Source of the DNA: Fen-549 sp964636655
Lineage (GTDB): Bacteria > Actinomycetota > Thermoleophilia > Gaiellales > Gaiellaceae
Direction of reading: 5' to 3'
Length of the DNA stretch: 64,000 nt
NCBI GenBank assembly: GCA_964636655.1
Contig: CAZWTK010000006.1
Location: forward strand, 13,919 to 77,918
Shown: positions 16,391 through 24,681 of the stretch, piece after piece
Layout: every line of letters begins with the position of its first letter
Numbering within the stretch: the stretch's first letter is position 1
Notes under the pieces: model-generated
Databases searched by the model: none
Told to the model about the DNA's origin: nothing
What the model saw: the letters and a program-made list of their open reading frames with translations, nothing else
Program-made: the position numbers and the translations under genes

Positions 16391-17200
16391 ATGAGGCCCG
16401 TTTGGGGGAGCCGGTCACTGTTCTTCGCGCGTGCGGTTTTTGGAACGCTCGCTGCGCTTGTTCTCACTATCTGGGCCGTGGCTGCGCCACGCGTTCTCTC
16501 CCCAGGCTCGGAGCCGCCGCCCACCGCGCCTAAAACGTCGGCTTCGAAGCCGCTCGAGGTACCAATCCGGTCGTTTCCAAATGCGCAGCCGTCCATCTCG
16601 AATGAATCCAGTTTGTCGAAGCATGCCTCAGGCTCATATTCATCGGGCGCCGCGGGCGTTCAGACGAGGGTAATCGGTCAGTCGACGAGCGTCAGCGCGG
16701 CCAACTCGATCAGCAACGCGAAGGCGAACAGCACTCCGAAGCGTCCGCCAAGCGTATCGAGTGGCGGCTCGAAGACCCCGACGAATACGACCCCCACTGC
16801 CACGCCCCCAACTCCGACGGAAACAACTCCCGCCACTACACCTGTCACACCTCCGGCCACCAGGCCCGTCACTCCACCCACGACGCCGACCGAATCAACA
16901 CCGACTCACCCACCGAGGCACGCTCCGCCCGCTCAGACGCCTACGGTCCCGCACAACCCTCGCTCTCACCACCGGAAGGACAAAAACCGCGGGCACGACA
17001 AGAACCCCGCGCAGAAGAGCCCCACGCAGAGCCCATCGCGCGGAACCGACCGAGGGAAAAGACCGGATAGGCGCGACGCTGGCGGCTCACCCTGTGATCG
17101 ATCCCCTCAAGACAGCCACCAGGGCCCCGGCTATCCCTCCGGAGACGGACAAGGCGCCGAGCACCATCGAGATCAGCGCTCGCCCAAAGGCCATCGCTAG
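16391..17200 (+). CDS. Thr/Pro-rich secreted or membrane-anchored protein
   Basis: About 269 residues from ATG at 16391. The first 40 residues contain a hydrophobic segment (FFARAVFGTLAALVLTIWAVAA) that could be a signal or anchor. The remainder is low complexity: Ser/Asn-rich, then a Thr-Pro array (about residues 135-190), then a His/Lys/Arg/Asp-rich tail. No folded domain is visible. This pattern fits a wall-spanning stalk or linker. A TATAGT hexamer at 16353-16358 may be its -10. Function unknown; whether the whole frame is translated is only moderately certain. Confidence 0.5.
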   Translation: MRPVWGSRSLFFARAVFGTLAALVLTIWAVAAPRVLSPGSEPPPTAPKTSASKPLEVPIRSFPNAQPSISNESSLSKHASGSYSSGAAGVQTRVIGQSTSVSAANSISNAKANSTPKRPPSVSSGGSKTPTNTTPTATPPTPTETTPATTPVTPPATRPVTPPTTPTESTPTHPPRHAPPAQTPTVPHNPRSHHRKDKNRGHDKNPAQKSPTQSPSRGTDRGKRPDRRDAGGSPCDRSPQDSHQGPGYPSGDGQGAEHHRDQRSPKGHR

Positions 17201-17332
17201 TAACCTCCGGCGAGAGAGACGACTTTCCTCGTCGGCGTGCCGGTGATACCACTAGGCGGCACCACTCGTTTCGCGGTAACAAAACGGGTAGAAAGGAAGA
17301 AACTGATCGAGAAGCGATCGACTGGAGACTCC

Positions 17333-17527
17333 ATGGTTCTCTTCCGTTCCCTCATTCGTTTGCTTGTTCGCGTCAAGGGACGAACCTGGGTTGCGCTCAC
17401 GGCGTTCCGTGTCTATCAACGTCTGCCGCGTTTCGCCCAGCGCCGCGTCCGCAAACGGGCGATTCACGCCGCGTTGCCCCGTCTGGCAAGCAAGCTGTCA
17501 GACAAGACACGTACCGGCCCACGCTGA
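17333..17527 (+). CDS. Small basic protein, 64 residues
   Basis: ATG at 17333 follows CTGGAG. The product is strongly basic and mostly helical (LFRSLIRLLVRVKGR, RFAQRRVRKRAIHAALPRLASK), with no Cys and no clear membrane span. An in-frame start further upstream would add 32 residues without a good ribosome-binding site. No known family. It converges with the membrane-protein gene at 17558. Confidence 0.45.
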   Translation: MVLFRSLIRLLVRVKGRTWVALTAFRVYQRLPRFAQRRVRKRAIHAALPRLASKLSDKTRTGPR

Positions 17528-17557
17528 CCGGCACGCATTAACTGGACGCTCGGGTCG

Positions 17558-18361
17558 TCAGCTCGCGGGCCCGATCGTCGGGCCTTGCTCGCGCGCACGA
17601 AGGTCGTAGTAGAGAACCACCAGGAAGGCCGCGTAGAGCGGCGCGACGAATAGTTCCCCCAAGACAAAGCCGGCAAGCGTGACTATCAGGATGACGTTTC
17701 CGCCGCCGAGCGAGAAAACCGAGACGATAATCGCGACGAGGATACCGGCGAAGAGGGCAAGCACCCCGCCCAGTACTACCGTCCCCAGCGCGCGCAAGAA
17801 GCTCCCGCGAACCAACTCGACAGAGCGCGATAGAGAAGGCGCGACTCCCTTCTTCTCGACCAGCATCGTCGGCAGCGCAACCGAGTAGGTCCCCGACACC
17901 CAGAGCGAGACGAGGGCTAGGAACAACAAGAGCAGCGCGTAGTTGCCGAGAGTCGTCGCTCCGGGAAGCACGAGCAGGGCGACGGCAGGTGCGGCTCCGA
18001 ACACCAGAAGCGCCGTTACACATAGCACCGGGCCGAGCAGATGGAGCACGTGCACGATCGCCGCCCGCGCGTTCGGTTTGAGGTCGCTATGAGCCTCGGC
18101 GGCCACCTTCAGGCAGGCGGCTCCGGAAACCACGACCGCGAGCACGTAGATGGCTGCGAGCGGCACGAGTATCCCGATAGCGAGGTGCCTCGAGCCCGAG
18201 CTGTTGACCAGCCAGACGATTACGGCGCCCAAGAGCACGCCGATGGGCAGGGTCAAGGGCGCGGTGATTCGCAGAGAGACGAGGATCTGGCGAGCGGCGA
18301 GCCTGGCTCCGGTTTCGAGGATGTCGCTTACGGCGAGTTTGCGCTGTTCGGGCTTGTTCAT
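17558..18361 (-). CDS. Polytopic membrane protein, unknown
   Basis: 267 residues from ATG at 18361 (a longer frame would overlap the divergent tag gene). About six hydrophobic segments, with a cytoplasmic-looking amphipathic stretch EKKGVAPSLSRSVELVRGSFLRALGTV between the fourth and fifth. This layout resembles the membrane domain associated with glycerophosphodiester phosphodiesterases and related DUF-type proteins that have conserved SRSxxLxRG..RxxG motifs. No catalytic motif is present. Function unknown. Confidence 0.7.
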   Translation of the reverse strand: MNKPEQRKLAVSDILETGARLAARQILVSLRITAPLTLPIGVLLGAVIVWLVNSSGSRHLAIGILVPLAAIYVLAVVVSGAACLKVAAEAHSDLKPNARAAIVHVLHLLGPVLCVTALLVFGAAPAVALLVLPGATTLGNYALLLLFLALVSLWVSGTYSVALPTMLVEKKGVAPSLSRSVELVRGSFLRALGTVVLGGVLALFAGILVAIIVSVFSLGGGNVILIVTLAGFVLGELFVAPLYAAFLVVLYYDLRAREQGPTIGPAS

Positions 18362-18430
18362 GCTCGCGGACGATACCCGCTGCGCGTCGGCAAGATGAGC
18401 GATCTGCCGGTCGCCGTAGGATAGGCACCC

Positions 18431-19051
18431 ATGAGCGATGACCTCGATATCGGACCCGACGGGCGCGGACGCTGCTCCTGGGCATCCGCTACTCCCGAGC
18501 TGTGTGAGTATCACGACGGCGAGTGGGGCCTCCCGGTAACCGGCGACGACGGCTTGTTCGAGCGCATCTGCCTGGAGGCCTTTCAATGCGGGCTCTCCTG
18601 GCTCACGGTCCTACGCAAGCGCGAGGCGTTTCGCCGCGGCTTCGCCGCCTTCGAGATCGAGCGCGTGGCGAGATTCGGCGATACCGACATCGCTCGCCTG
18701 CTCGCCGAGCCGGGAATCGTCCGCAATCGCGCCAAGATCGTCGCGTCGATCGAGAATGCGCGGCGCTCGCAAGAGGTGATCGCCGAGCTCGGCTCGTTGG
18801 CACAGCTGATCTGGCCCTATGCCCCACCGCCGGCAGCGGCTCCCCGCTCCTACACCGAGATAGCGACCGTTACACCGGAGTCTCGGGCGCTCGCGCAGGA
18901 ACTCAAGCGCCGGGGTTTTAGATTCCTCGGCCCTACCACGGTATGCGCACTGATGCAAGCCTGCGGTCTGATCAACGCTCATCTCGCCGGATGTCACGCG
19001 CGCGAGCCGGTCGATCTCGCTCGAGCGGGCGTTGCGAGCCGACTCGGGTAA
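18431..19051 (+). CDS. tag: DNA-3-methyladenine glycosylase I
   Basis: 206 residues with the whole Tag family signature: RCSW with zinc ligand Cys15, EYHDGEWGLP near 26-34, LFERICLEAFQCGLSWLTVLRKREAFR near 43-69, and LKRRGFRFLGPTTVCALMQACGLINAHLAGC near 158-188, including the downstream His and Cys zinc ligands. It removes 3-methyladenine from alkylated DNA to start base-excision repair. Divergent from the membrane gene at 17558 with a short shared promoter region, and followed 48 bases later by an MFS exporter on the same strand. Confidence 0.95.
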   Translation: MSDDLDIGPDGRGRCSWASATPELCEYHDGEWGLPVTGDDGLFERICLEAFQCGLSWLTVLRKREAFRRGFAAFEIERVARFGDTDIARLLAEPGIVRNRAKIVASIENARRSQEVIAELGSLAQLIWPYAPPPAAAPRSYTEIATVTPESRALAQELKRRGFRFLGPTTVCALMQACGLINAHLAGCHAREPVDLARAGVASRLG

Positions 19052-19099
19052 ACCGGTCTTCTTGTCAATCCGCAAGACCGGCGCTAGCGTTCAGCGGAG

Positions 19100-20380
19100 A
19101 TGGGCCTGCGCTCGACCGCCTCAGACCAATTCGCGCTGTTTCGATACGCAGGCGTTCGGCGTCTGTTCTGGGCAACGCTGATCTCCAGCGCGGGCACCTG
19201 GCTCGCCTTCGTCGCGCTCGCGCTCGACGTGTACGACCGAACGCATTCCTCGGTTTGGGTCGGGGCGCTACTCGTGACCGAGACGCTACCGATCGCGCTA
19301 CTCGGCTTCCTTTTCGGGCCGTTGCTCGATCGGCTGCCGCGGCGCTCGCTGATGATAGGGGCCGACGTCTTCCGCGCGATCGTGTTCGTCGCCTTGGTCT
19401 TCGCGCCGAGCGCCTTCGCGATCGTCGCTCTCGCCCTGCTGGCGGGAATAGCGGCCGGTTTCTTCATGCCCGCGGTATATGCGGGGCTTCCGAATCTCGT
19501 CGAGGAGCGCGACCTTGCCGGCGCGAACGGGCTGTTCCAAACGGCCACCAGCGTAACGATGATCGTCGGGCCACTCTGCGGCGGCGCGATCGTCGCCACG
19601 GTCGGACCCCACCCGGCCTATCTCTTCAATGCGGCCAGCTTCGTGTTCGCGGCGATTCTCGTTGCCGGTATTCGGGCCACCGGCCTGCAATCGATCACAG
19701 CGGCTTCGCGCGGCTACCTACACGATCTGCTCGACGGCGCCTCCGCCGTCTTCCGCTCGCGCCCGCTCCTGACGGTTTTCGTGGCCTGGAACGTGGCGAT
19801 GATCGGGATCGCCGCGATGAACACGGCCGAGGTCGAGCTGGTCAAGCACGACTTCGGGGCCGGCGACATCGGCTACGGCTTGTTCACGGCCGCGACGGGC
19901 CTCGGCGTCTTCATCGGTGCCTTCAACGCGCGGGCGATCCTCAGGAAGAGATCCTTCACGGCCGCCTACGCGCTCGGGTTCGCGCTGCTTGCGTCCTCTA
20001 TGGGCCTGGTCGCCCTTCTCCCTCCCTTTTCACTCGCAACGACGATCCTCGTACTCGGCGGAGCGGGTAACGGGTTGCTCCTGACGGCCAACGCGCTGCT
20101 CGTGCAGCAGGGCGCGAGCGACGACCTGCGCGGTCGCTCATTCATGCTGATCATGAGCGCCAATGCCCTTGTTCTCACCTTCGCCTCGCTCGGCGCCGGC
20201 GTGCTCACCGATCATCTCGGTGCCCGGTTCGTCTGGGCACTGGCCGCCGGCGCGACAGTGCTTGCCGGCCTGATCGGCGTTCTGCTCGTGCGCCCGCTCG
20301 CGTCCTTCGCGCAGACGACGGCCGGCCCCGTCGCCGACCGGTTGCCCGATCTTTCGACCGAGTCGCCGCTCAATCTCTAG
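19100..20380 (+). CDS. MFS transporter
   Basis: 426 residues, twelve hydrophobic segments, with the loop 2-3 element FGPLLDRLPRRSLMIGADVFR (MFS motif A variant) and a SAGTWLAFVALALDVYDRT first-helix region. These fit the MFS_3/enterobactin-exporter-like group of drug and siderophore exporters. The motif and length support a proton-coupled exporter; the substrate is unknown. ATG at 19100. Probably transcribed with tag. Confidence 0.85.
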   Translation: MGLRSTASDQFALFRYAGVRRLFWATLISSAGTWLAFVALALDVYDRTHSSVWVGALLVTETLPIALLGFLFGPLLDRLPRRSLMIGADVFRAIVFVALVFAPSAFAIVALALLAGIAAGFFMPAVYAGLPNLVEERDLAGANGLFQTATSVTMIVGPLCGGAIVATVGPHPAYLFNAASFVFAAILVAGIRATGLQSITAASRGYLHDLLDGASAVFRSRPLLTVFVAWNVAMIGIAAMNTAEVELVKHDFGAGDIGYGLFTAATGLGVFIGAFNARAILRKRSFTAAYALGFALLASSMGLVALLPPFSLATTILVLGGAGNGLLLTANALLVQQGASDDLRGRSFMLIMSANALVLTFASLGAGVLTDHLGARFVWALAAGATVLAGLIGVLLVRPLASFAQTTAGPVADRLPDLSTESPLNL

Positions 20381-20450
20381 ATCTCGTTTCGAAACGACGC
20401 CGAAGGGCACCAGCGAGACCTAGATGAGAGACGATTCGAAGGAGACTTCC

Positions 20451-20900
20451 GTGCCAACAACAACGTCGCGAAAGATCTTCGTCAATCTCGCCGTCGAGGA
20501 TCTCGAAAGAGCCGTAGCGTTCTATACGAAACTCGACTTCTCGTTCGACGAGCGATTCATCGACGAGACGGCCACCTGCATGATCGTGAGCGAGGAAGCG
20601 TTCGTGATGCTCTTGACGAAGCAGCGCTTCCGGGACTTTACCGCCAAGGAGATTGCCGACTCGGCCGGGGAGACCGAGGCGATCATCAGCCTCTCCGCCG
20701 AGAGCCGCGAGGCGGTCGACCAGTTCGTGCACAAGGCGCTCGAGGCGGGAGGGCGCCCGGCCAAGGAGCCGATGGACATGGGGAACATGTACGGCTGGAG
20801 CTTCCAGGATCCAGACGGCCACCTCTGGGAGGTCGTCTGGATGGACACGAGCGCGATTCCCGACTACGCGCCTACAGAGAAGTCGGCCGCCACCGCCTAG
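20451..20900 (+). CDS. VOC (glyoxalase/bleomycin-resistance) family protein
   Basis: 149 residues from GTG at 20451, chosen because GAAGGAG lies 6 bases before it. One VOC module with FVNLAVEDLERAVAFYTKLDF at the start and YGWSFQDPDGHLWEVVWMD at the end, the usual metal-binding edge strands. This small subgroup resembles YP/PhnB-related glyoxalase-like proteins whose substrates are mostly unknown. Ends 43 bases before the converging glyA stop. Confidence 0.88.
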   Translation: MPTTTSRKIFVNLAVEDLERAVAFYTKLDFSFDERFIDETATCMIVSEEAFVMLLTKQRFRDFTAKEIADSAGETEAIISLSAESREAVDQFVHKALEAGGRPAKEPMDMGNMYGWSFQDPDGHLWEVVWMDTSAIPDYAPTEKSAATA

Positions 20901-20943
20901 CATCACCGCGTCCGAGCCGGCTCGGCGCCGGCGCGGCCCGGGC

Positions 20944-22215
20944 CTAGCTCGGAGCGCCCGGAATCGGAAAGGCGCGCGTGAGCTCCAGCACCTCGCCGGC
21001 GATTCGCCCGATCGCGCTCTCGTCCTCACGCTTCGCCGCCTCGACCCCCTCGTCGATCCAGCGGGCGATCGCGAGCATCTCGGGCTCCTTCATGCCGCGG
21101 GTGGTGGCGGCCGGAGTGCCGAGGCGGATGCCGGAGGGATCGAACGGCTTGCGCTGGTCGAAGGGCACGGTGTTGTAGTTGAGCGTGAGGCGCGCCCGGT
21201 CGAGCGCCTTGGCGACGACCTTGCCGGGGACGTCCTTCGAGCTCAGGTCGATGAGAATCAGGTGGTTGTCGGTACCGCCCGAGACGAGATCGAAGCCGCG
21301 CTCGACCAGCGCCTCGGCCAGCGCCTTGGCGTTGGCAACGATCTGGGCGGCGTAGTTCGAGAACTCCGGCCGGCTCGCCTCGCCGAGGGCGACCGCGATC
21401 GCCGCGGTGGTGTTGTCGTGCGGACCTCCCTGCAGGCCGGGGAAGACGGCCTTGTCGATCGCCGCGGCGTGCTCCTCGGCGCACATCAGCATCGCGCCGC
21501 GCGGACCGCGCAGCGTCTTGTGGGTCGTGGTCGAGAGCACCTGGGCGTGACCGACCGGCGAGGGATGGGCGCCGCCGGCGATCAGTCCGGCGATGTGGGC
21601 GATGTCGGCAACCAGGATCGCGCCGACCTCGTTTGCCACCTCGGCAAAAGCCGGAAAGTCGATCGTGCGCGGAATCGCGGTGCCGCCGCAGAAGATCAGC
21701 CTGGGCCGCTCCTTGCGCGCCAGCTCGCGCACTTCGTCCATGTCGACCAGGCCCGTCTCGCGGCGAACGCCGTACTGGACCGCGTGGAACCACTTGCCCG
21801 TCGCCGAGACGCCCCAGCCGTGGGTGAGGTGGCCGCCCATCGGCAGCGCCATCCCCATCACCGTGTCGCCGGGCTCGAGGAAGGCCATGTAGACGGCGAG
21901 GTTCGCGGGCGAGCCCGAGTAGGGCTGGACGTTGGCGTGCTCGACGCCGAACAGCTTCTCGGCCCGCTCGATCGCGAGCGGCTCGAGCTCGTCGATCACC
22001 TGCTGGCCTTCGTAGTAGCGGCGGTGGGCGTAGCCCTCGGAGTACTTGTTGGTGAGCACACTCCCCAGCGCCGCGAGCACCGCGCTGGAGACGTGGTTCT
22101 CGGACGGGATCAGGCAGATCGTCTGCGACTGCCGCTCGAACTCCTGCTCGACCAGGCGGGCGACGGCCGGGTCGACCTGCTCGAGAGTCTGATTCAAGGT
22201 CATTTTCGCGCTCAC
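20944..22215 (-). CDS. glyA: Serine hydroxymethyltransferase
   Basis: 423 residues, full family length. Converts serine and tetrahydrofolate to glycine and 5,10-methylene-tetrahydrofolate, feeding purine and thymidylate synthesis. Visible hallmarks: EN40H-type start of the core, NKYSEGYAHRRYYEG near 56-70, QPYSGSPANLAVY near 97-109, and the PLP lysine at 233 in STTTHKTLRGPRG. GTG at 22215 is chosen since AGGAGG stands 6 bases upstream, whereas the later ATG is too far away. A ZTP riboswitch lies immediately upstream, in keeping with folate/purine-linked control. Confidence 0.97.
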   Translation of the reverse strand: MSAKMTLNQTLEQVDPAVARLVEQEFERQSQTICLIPSENHVSSAVLAALGSVLTNKYSEGYAHRRYYEGQQVIDELEPLAIERAEKLFGVEHANVQPYSGSPANLAVYMAFLEPGDTVMGMALPMGGHLTHGWGVSATGKWFHAVQYGVRRETGLVDMDEVRELARKERPRLIFCGGTAIPRTIDFPAFAEVANEVGAILVADIAHIAGLIAGGAHPSPVGHAQVLSTTTHKTLRGPRGAMLMCAEEHAAAIDKAVFPGLQGGPHDNTTAAIAVALGEASRPEFSNYAAQIVANAKALAEALVERGFDLVSGGTDNHLILIDLSSKDVPGKVVAKALDRARLTLNYNTVPFDQRKPFDPSGIRLGTPAATTRGMKEPEMLAIARWIDEGVEAAKREDESAIGRIAGEVLELTRAFPIPGAPS

Positions 22216-22237
22216 CGGACACCTCCTGATTGGATCT

Positions 22238-22316
22238 GGGTGCCCAGGCGCTCGGCGAGATTCGCTGCCGTTCCCCGGTGGTTTGCTCCACCCAACCGCG
22301 CCAGTCGCGGCAGCCC
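22238..22316 (-). promoter_or_regulatory. ZTP (pfl) riboswitch controlling glyA
   Basis: On the minus strand the leader reads CTGCCG - CGACTGGCG - a GGTGG/CCACC hairpin - GGGGAACGGCAG, then a linker and GCGCCTGGGCA. These are the two conserved halves of the pfl motif: the P1 helix CTGCCG/CGGCAG encloses the first, and the 3' domain carries CGCCTGGGCA. The aptamer ends about 22 bases before the glyA start, near its ribosome-binding site, suggesting translational control. ZTP/ZMP accumulates when 10-formyl-tetrahydrofolate is low, and glyA is a known target class. Confidence 0.88.
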
Positions 22317-22365
22317 GTTCAGTCTAGCGCGTGCCGAGTCCGACTTGGCGGTGCCTGAGAGTTTT

Positions 22366-22540
22366 GGGGCACCAGCTTATTCGCCCGCCACCGAGCGCGG
22401 AGCGGAATGAAGACCCGTCGACTGGGTGCGATCGATGAGCACGAGGCTAGGACGCAGCGTCGTATTCGCAGCTGGAAGCTATTGATGCGACCGAGGACGA
22501 TGGATCGCGCCGCCGAGCGCGGCCAGGCGGTGGAGTGCTT
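22366..22540. repeat. Dispersed repeat R2, copy in the glyA leader
   Basis: From GGGGCACC at 22366 through ATGAAGACCCG (22407), CGACTGGGTGCGATCG, GCTAGGACGC and ATTCGCAGC to a final GCCGAGCGCGG near 22510. The same ordered blocks occur at 53680-53850 upstream of valS, in the same relation to the gene, and more weakly at 53880-53960. Open frames starting at ATGAAG are part of the repeat and are not called as genes. Confidence 0.7.
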
Positions 22541-22557
22541 CGTTTCGCTCCGCGCTC

Positions 22558-22584
22558 AAAAAAACCACCCGCCCGCGGGGTCGA
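22558..22584 (-). terminator. Possible terminator of the LysR gene
   Basis: On the minus strand, downstream of the LysR stop, a GC-rich segment CCCCGCGGGCGGGTGG that can form a short ACCC/GGGT stem is followed by seven T. The stem is short, so support is moderate. Confidence 0.4.
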
Positions 22585-22655
22585 GAAAAGTACCGCCTCG
22601 AGAAGCCGGATTGCGCACAACAGTGCGCCGGTTTCGTGCCGATTCGGCGACACGC

Positions 22656-23552
22656 CTACGTACCAAGCGCCGGCCGCTTCAGCCCACGGGCCAGATCGAG
22701 CAGCATGCGGGCCCCTATCCCCGGCGGATCGGCAACGAGCGCGCGCAGGCGGCGCATCGGAACCGGCGGCGCGAGCGGCTTCAGCACTACGTCCTCGCGC
22801 AGCGCCACCGAGATCCAGGGCGATGAGAGCGAGACGCCGAGGCCGGAGGCGACGAGACTCTGGGTCGCCAGCGGATCGTCGGTCTCGAAGACGACGCTTG
22901 GCTCGAACCCGGCAGCGATGCAGGCGTTGACGATAATCGACGAGGACGGGTCGGGGGCGCCGACTATCCAGCGCTCCTTGGCCAAGTCGGAGAGCTTCAC
23001 CCTTGCTTTGCGCGCCAGCGGGTGCCCGCGCGGCAAGAGGACGAGCATCGGCTCCTCTCCCAGCTCGGCGATTCGGATTCCGGTCGGTTGGTGCGCCAGG
23101 TCAGGGCGTGAGAAGACGAGCGCGAAGTCGAGCTCGGCGCTGCGTAGGAGCGACAGCGCCTCGTCGTGCCCGCAGCGCTTGAGTGTGATCTCCGCCGCGG
23201 GCGCATGGGCGCGCAGGCCGCGCACGAGCTCGGGAATCATGCCGACGAAGGCGCTCGGGAAGCCGCCGATACCAACGGCCAAGCGCGCTCCTCCCGAGAG
23301 CTCCGTGAGCGAAGTCTCGAGCTGAGTCAGTTGCCCGCGGATCGCCTCGGCGTGCTCCACGACCAGGCGCCCGGCCGCAGTCAGGCTCACACCCTGGCGA
23401 CTGCGCACAACCAACGGCATCCCGATGTCGCGCTCGAGCTGGGCGACCTGCCTGGAAACGGCCGGCTGGGTGAAGTGCAGCGCCGCGGCCGCGGCCGAGA
23501 AGGAGCCACGCTCACCGACCTCGTGAAGAGTCTGAACGAAGCGAAGGTTCAT
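22656..23552 (-). CDS. LysR-family transcriptional regulator
   Basis: 298 residues. Winged HTH at about 1-60 (FVQTLHEVGERGSFSAAAAALHFTQPAVSRQVAQLERDIGMPLVVR), then a coiled linker and a two-lobed effector-binding domain from about residue 90. It is divergent from the aldo/keto reductase operon at 23650 with a 97-base AT-richer spacer that must carry both promoters. By the usual LysR logic it regulates that operon and itself. The co-inducer is unknown. Confidence 0.93.
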   Translation of the reverse strand: MNLRFVQTLHEVGERGSFSAAAAALHFTQPAVSRQVAQLERDIGMPLVVRSRQGVSLTAAGRLVVEHAEAIRGQLTQLETSLTELSGGARLAVGIGGFPSAFVGMIPELVRGLRAHAPAAEITLKRCGHDEALSLLRSAELDFALVFSRPDLAHQPTGIRIAELGEEPMLVLLPRGHPLARKARVKLSDLAKERWIVGAPDPSSSIIVNACIAAGFEPSVVFETDDPLATQSLVASGLGVSLSSPWISVALREDVVLKPLAPPVPMRRLRALVADPPGIGARMLLDLARGLKRPALGT

Positions 23553-23649
23553 AACGTATTCTTTTATCTTTCTCTCAATATCGTACTTGTGCTCATACTA
23601 TGCACGGGCCACACTTGTCCTGTCAAGCGATTCGTGAGAGGAAGAAGCA

Positions 23650-24651
23650 ATGGAGAACACGGCTGGAACGGAAACGCGCAGGCTCGGGCACTCGAACATC
23701 GAGGTCAGCGCGATGGGACTCGGCTGCTGGGCGATCGGTGGCGTCTGGACCTGGGCCGACGTGCCGGTGGGCTGGGGCGAGACCGACGACGAGGAGTCGA
23801 TCCGCGCAATCCGCGCCGCGATCGACCTCGGCGTCAACTTCTTCGACACGGCCGATGTGTACGGCTGCGGTCGCAGCGAGCGGGTGCTGGGCAAGGCGAT
23901 CGCCGGACGGGCCGACGAGATCGTCGTCGCGACCAAGTTCGGCAACGTCTTCGACGAGGAGACGCGCAACTGGACCGGCGAAGACGTCTCCCGCGCAGGA
24001 ATCCGCGCGGCCTGCCAGGCGTCGCTCAGGCGCCTCGGGCTCGAGCGCATCGACCTCTACCAGCTGCACATCTGGTCGCTTCCGCGGGAGAAGGCGGAGG
24101 TCGTGGCCGAGACACTGGAAGAGCTCGTGACGGAGGGCCTGATCCGCGCCTACGGCTGGAGCACCGACAATCTCGACTGCGCTCGCCTGTTCGCGACCCG
24201 GCCCGGTTGCACCTCGATCCAGAACGACCTGAACGTCTTCAAGGACGCGGGCGAGATCCTCGCCATCTGCGACGAGCACGGCCTCGCCTCGATCAACCGC
24301 GCCCCACTTGCGATGGGCCTCTTGAGCGGTAAGTTCGGCCCCGACTCGAGGTTGCCGCAGAACGACGTCCGCGGCCAGCTCGGTCCCGAGTGGGTTCAGT
24401 TCTTCAAGAACGGGCGCCCGGTTCCGGAGCTGCTGGAGAAGGTGGACGCGCTGCGCGATGTCCTGACCTCGGACGGCCGCAGCATGGTTCAAGGCGCACT
24501 CGCCTGGATCTGGGCGCGCAGCGAGCGCGCGATTCCGATTCCCGGCTTCAAGAGCGTCAAGCAGGCCGAGGAGAACGCCCGGGCGCTCGAGCACGGGCCG
24601 CTCGATCCCGCCCAGATGAGACAGGTCGCTGAGATCCTCGTCCGCGACTGA
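23650..24651 (+). CDS. Aldo/keto reductase (copy 1)
   Basis: 333-residue TIM-barrel oxidoreductase of the AKR superfamily, which reduces carbonyl groups with NADPH. Catalytic-tetrad context is visible: Asp and Tyr in NFFDTADVYG, Lys in VATKFG and His in LYQLHIW. The C-terminal cofactor region carries IPIPGFKSVKQAEENARAL. Followed 30 bases later by a paralogue of nearly equal length, so a tandem duplication within one operon. Divergent LysR gene upstream. Substrate unknown. Confidence 0.92.
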   Translation: MENTAGTETRRLGHSNIEVSAMGLGCWAIGGVWTWADVPVGWGETDDEESIRAIRAAIDLGVNFFDTADVYGCGRSERVLGKAIAGRADEIVVATKFGNVFDEETRNWTGEDVSRAGIRAACQASLRRLGLERIDLYQLHIWSLPREKAEVVAETLEELVTEGLIRAYGWSTDNLDCARLFATRPGCTSIQNDLNVFKDAGEILAICDEHGLASINRAPLAMGLLSGKFGPDSRLPQNDVRGQLGPEWVQFFKNGRPVPELLEKVDALRDVLTSDGRSMVQGALAWIWARSERAIPIPGFKSVKQAEENARALEHGPLDPAQMRQVAEILVRD

Positions 24652-24681
24652 TAGAACAACGAACGCAAGGAGCAACCAGGA

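Noticed and set aside
22407..22826. Plus-strand ORF beginning MKTRRLGAI, with a similar start at 53721
   Set aside because: The shared N-terminus comes from repeat R2. The remainder diverges and runs antisense into the LysR gene, so protein coding is not supported.
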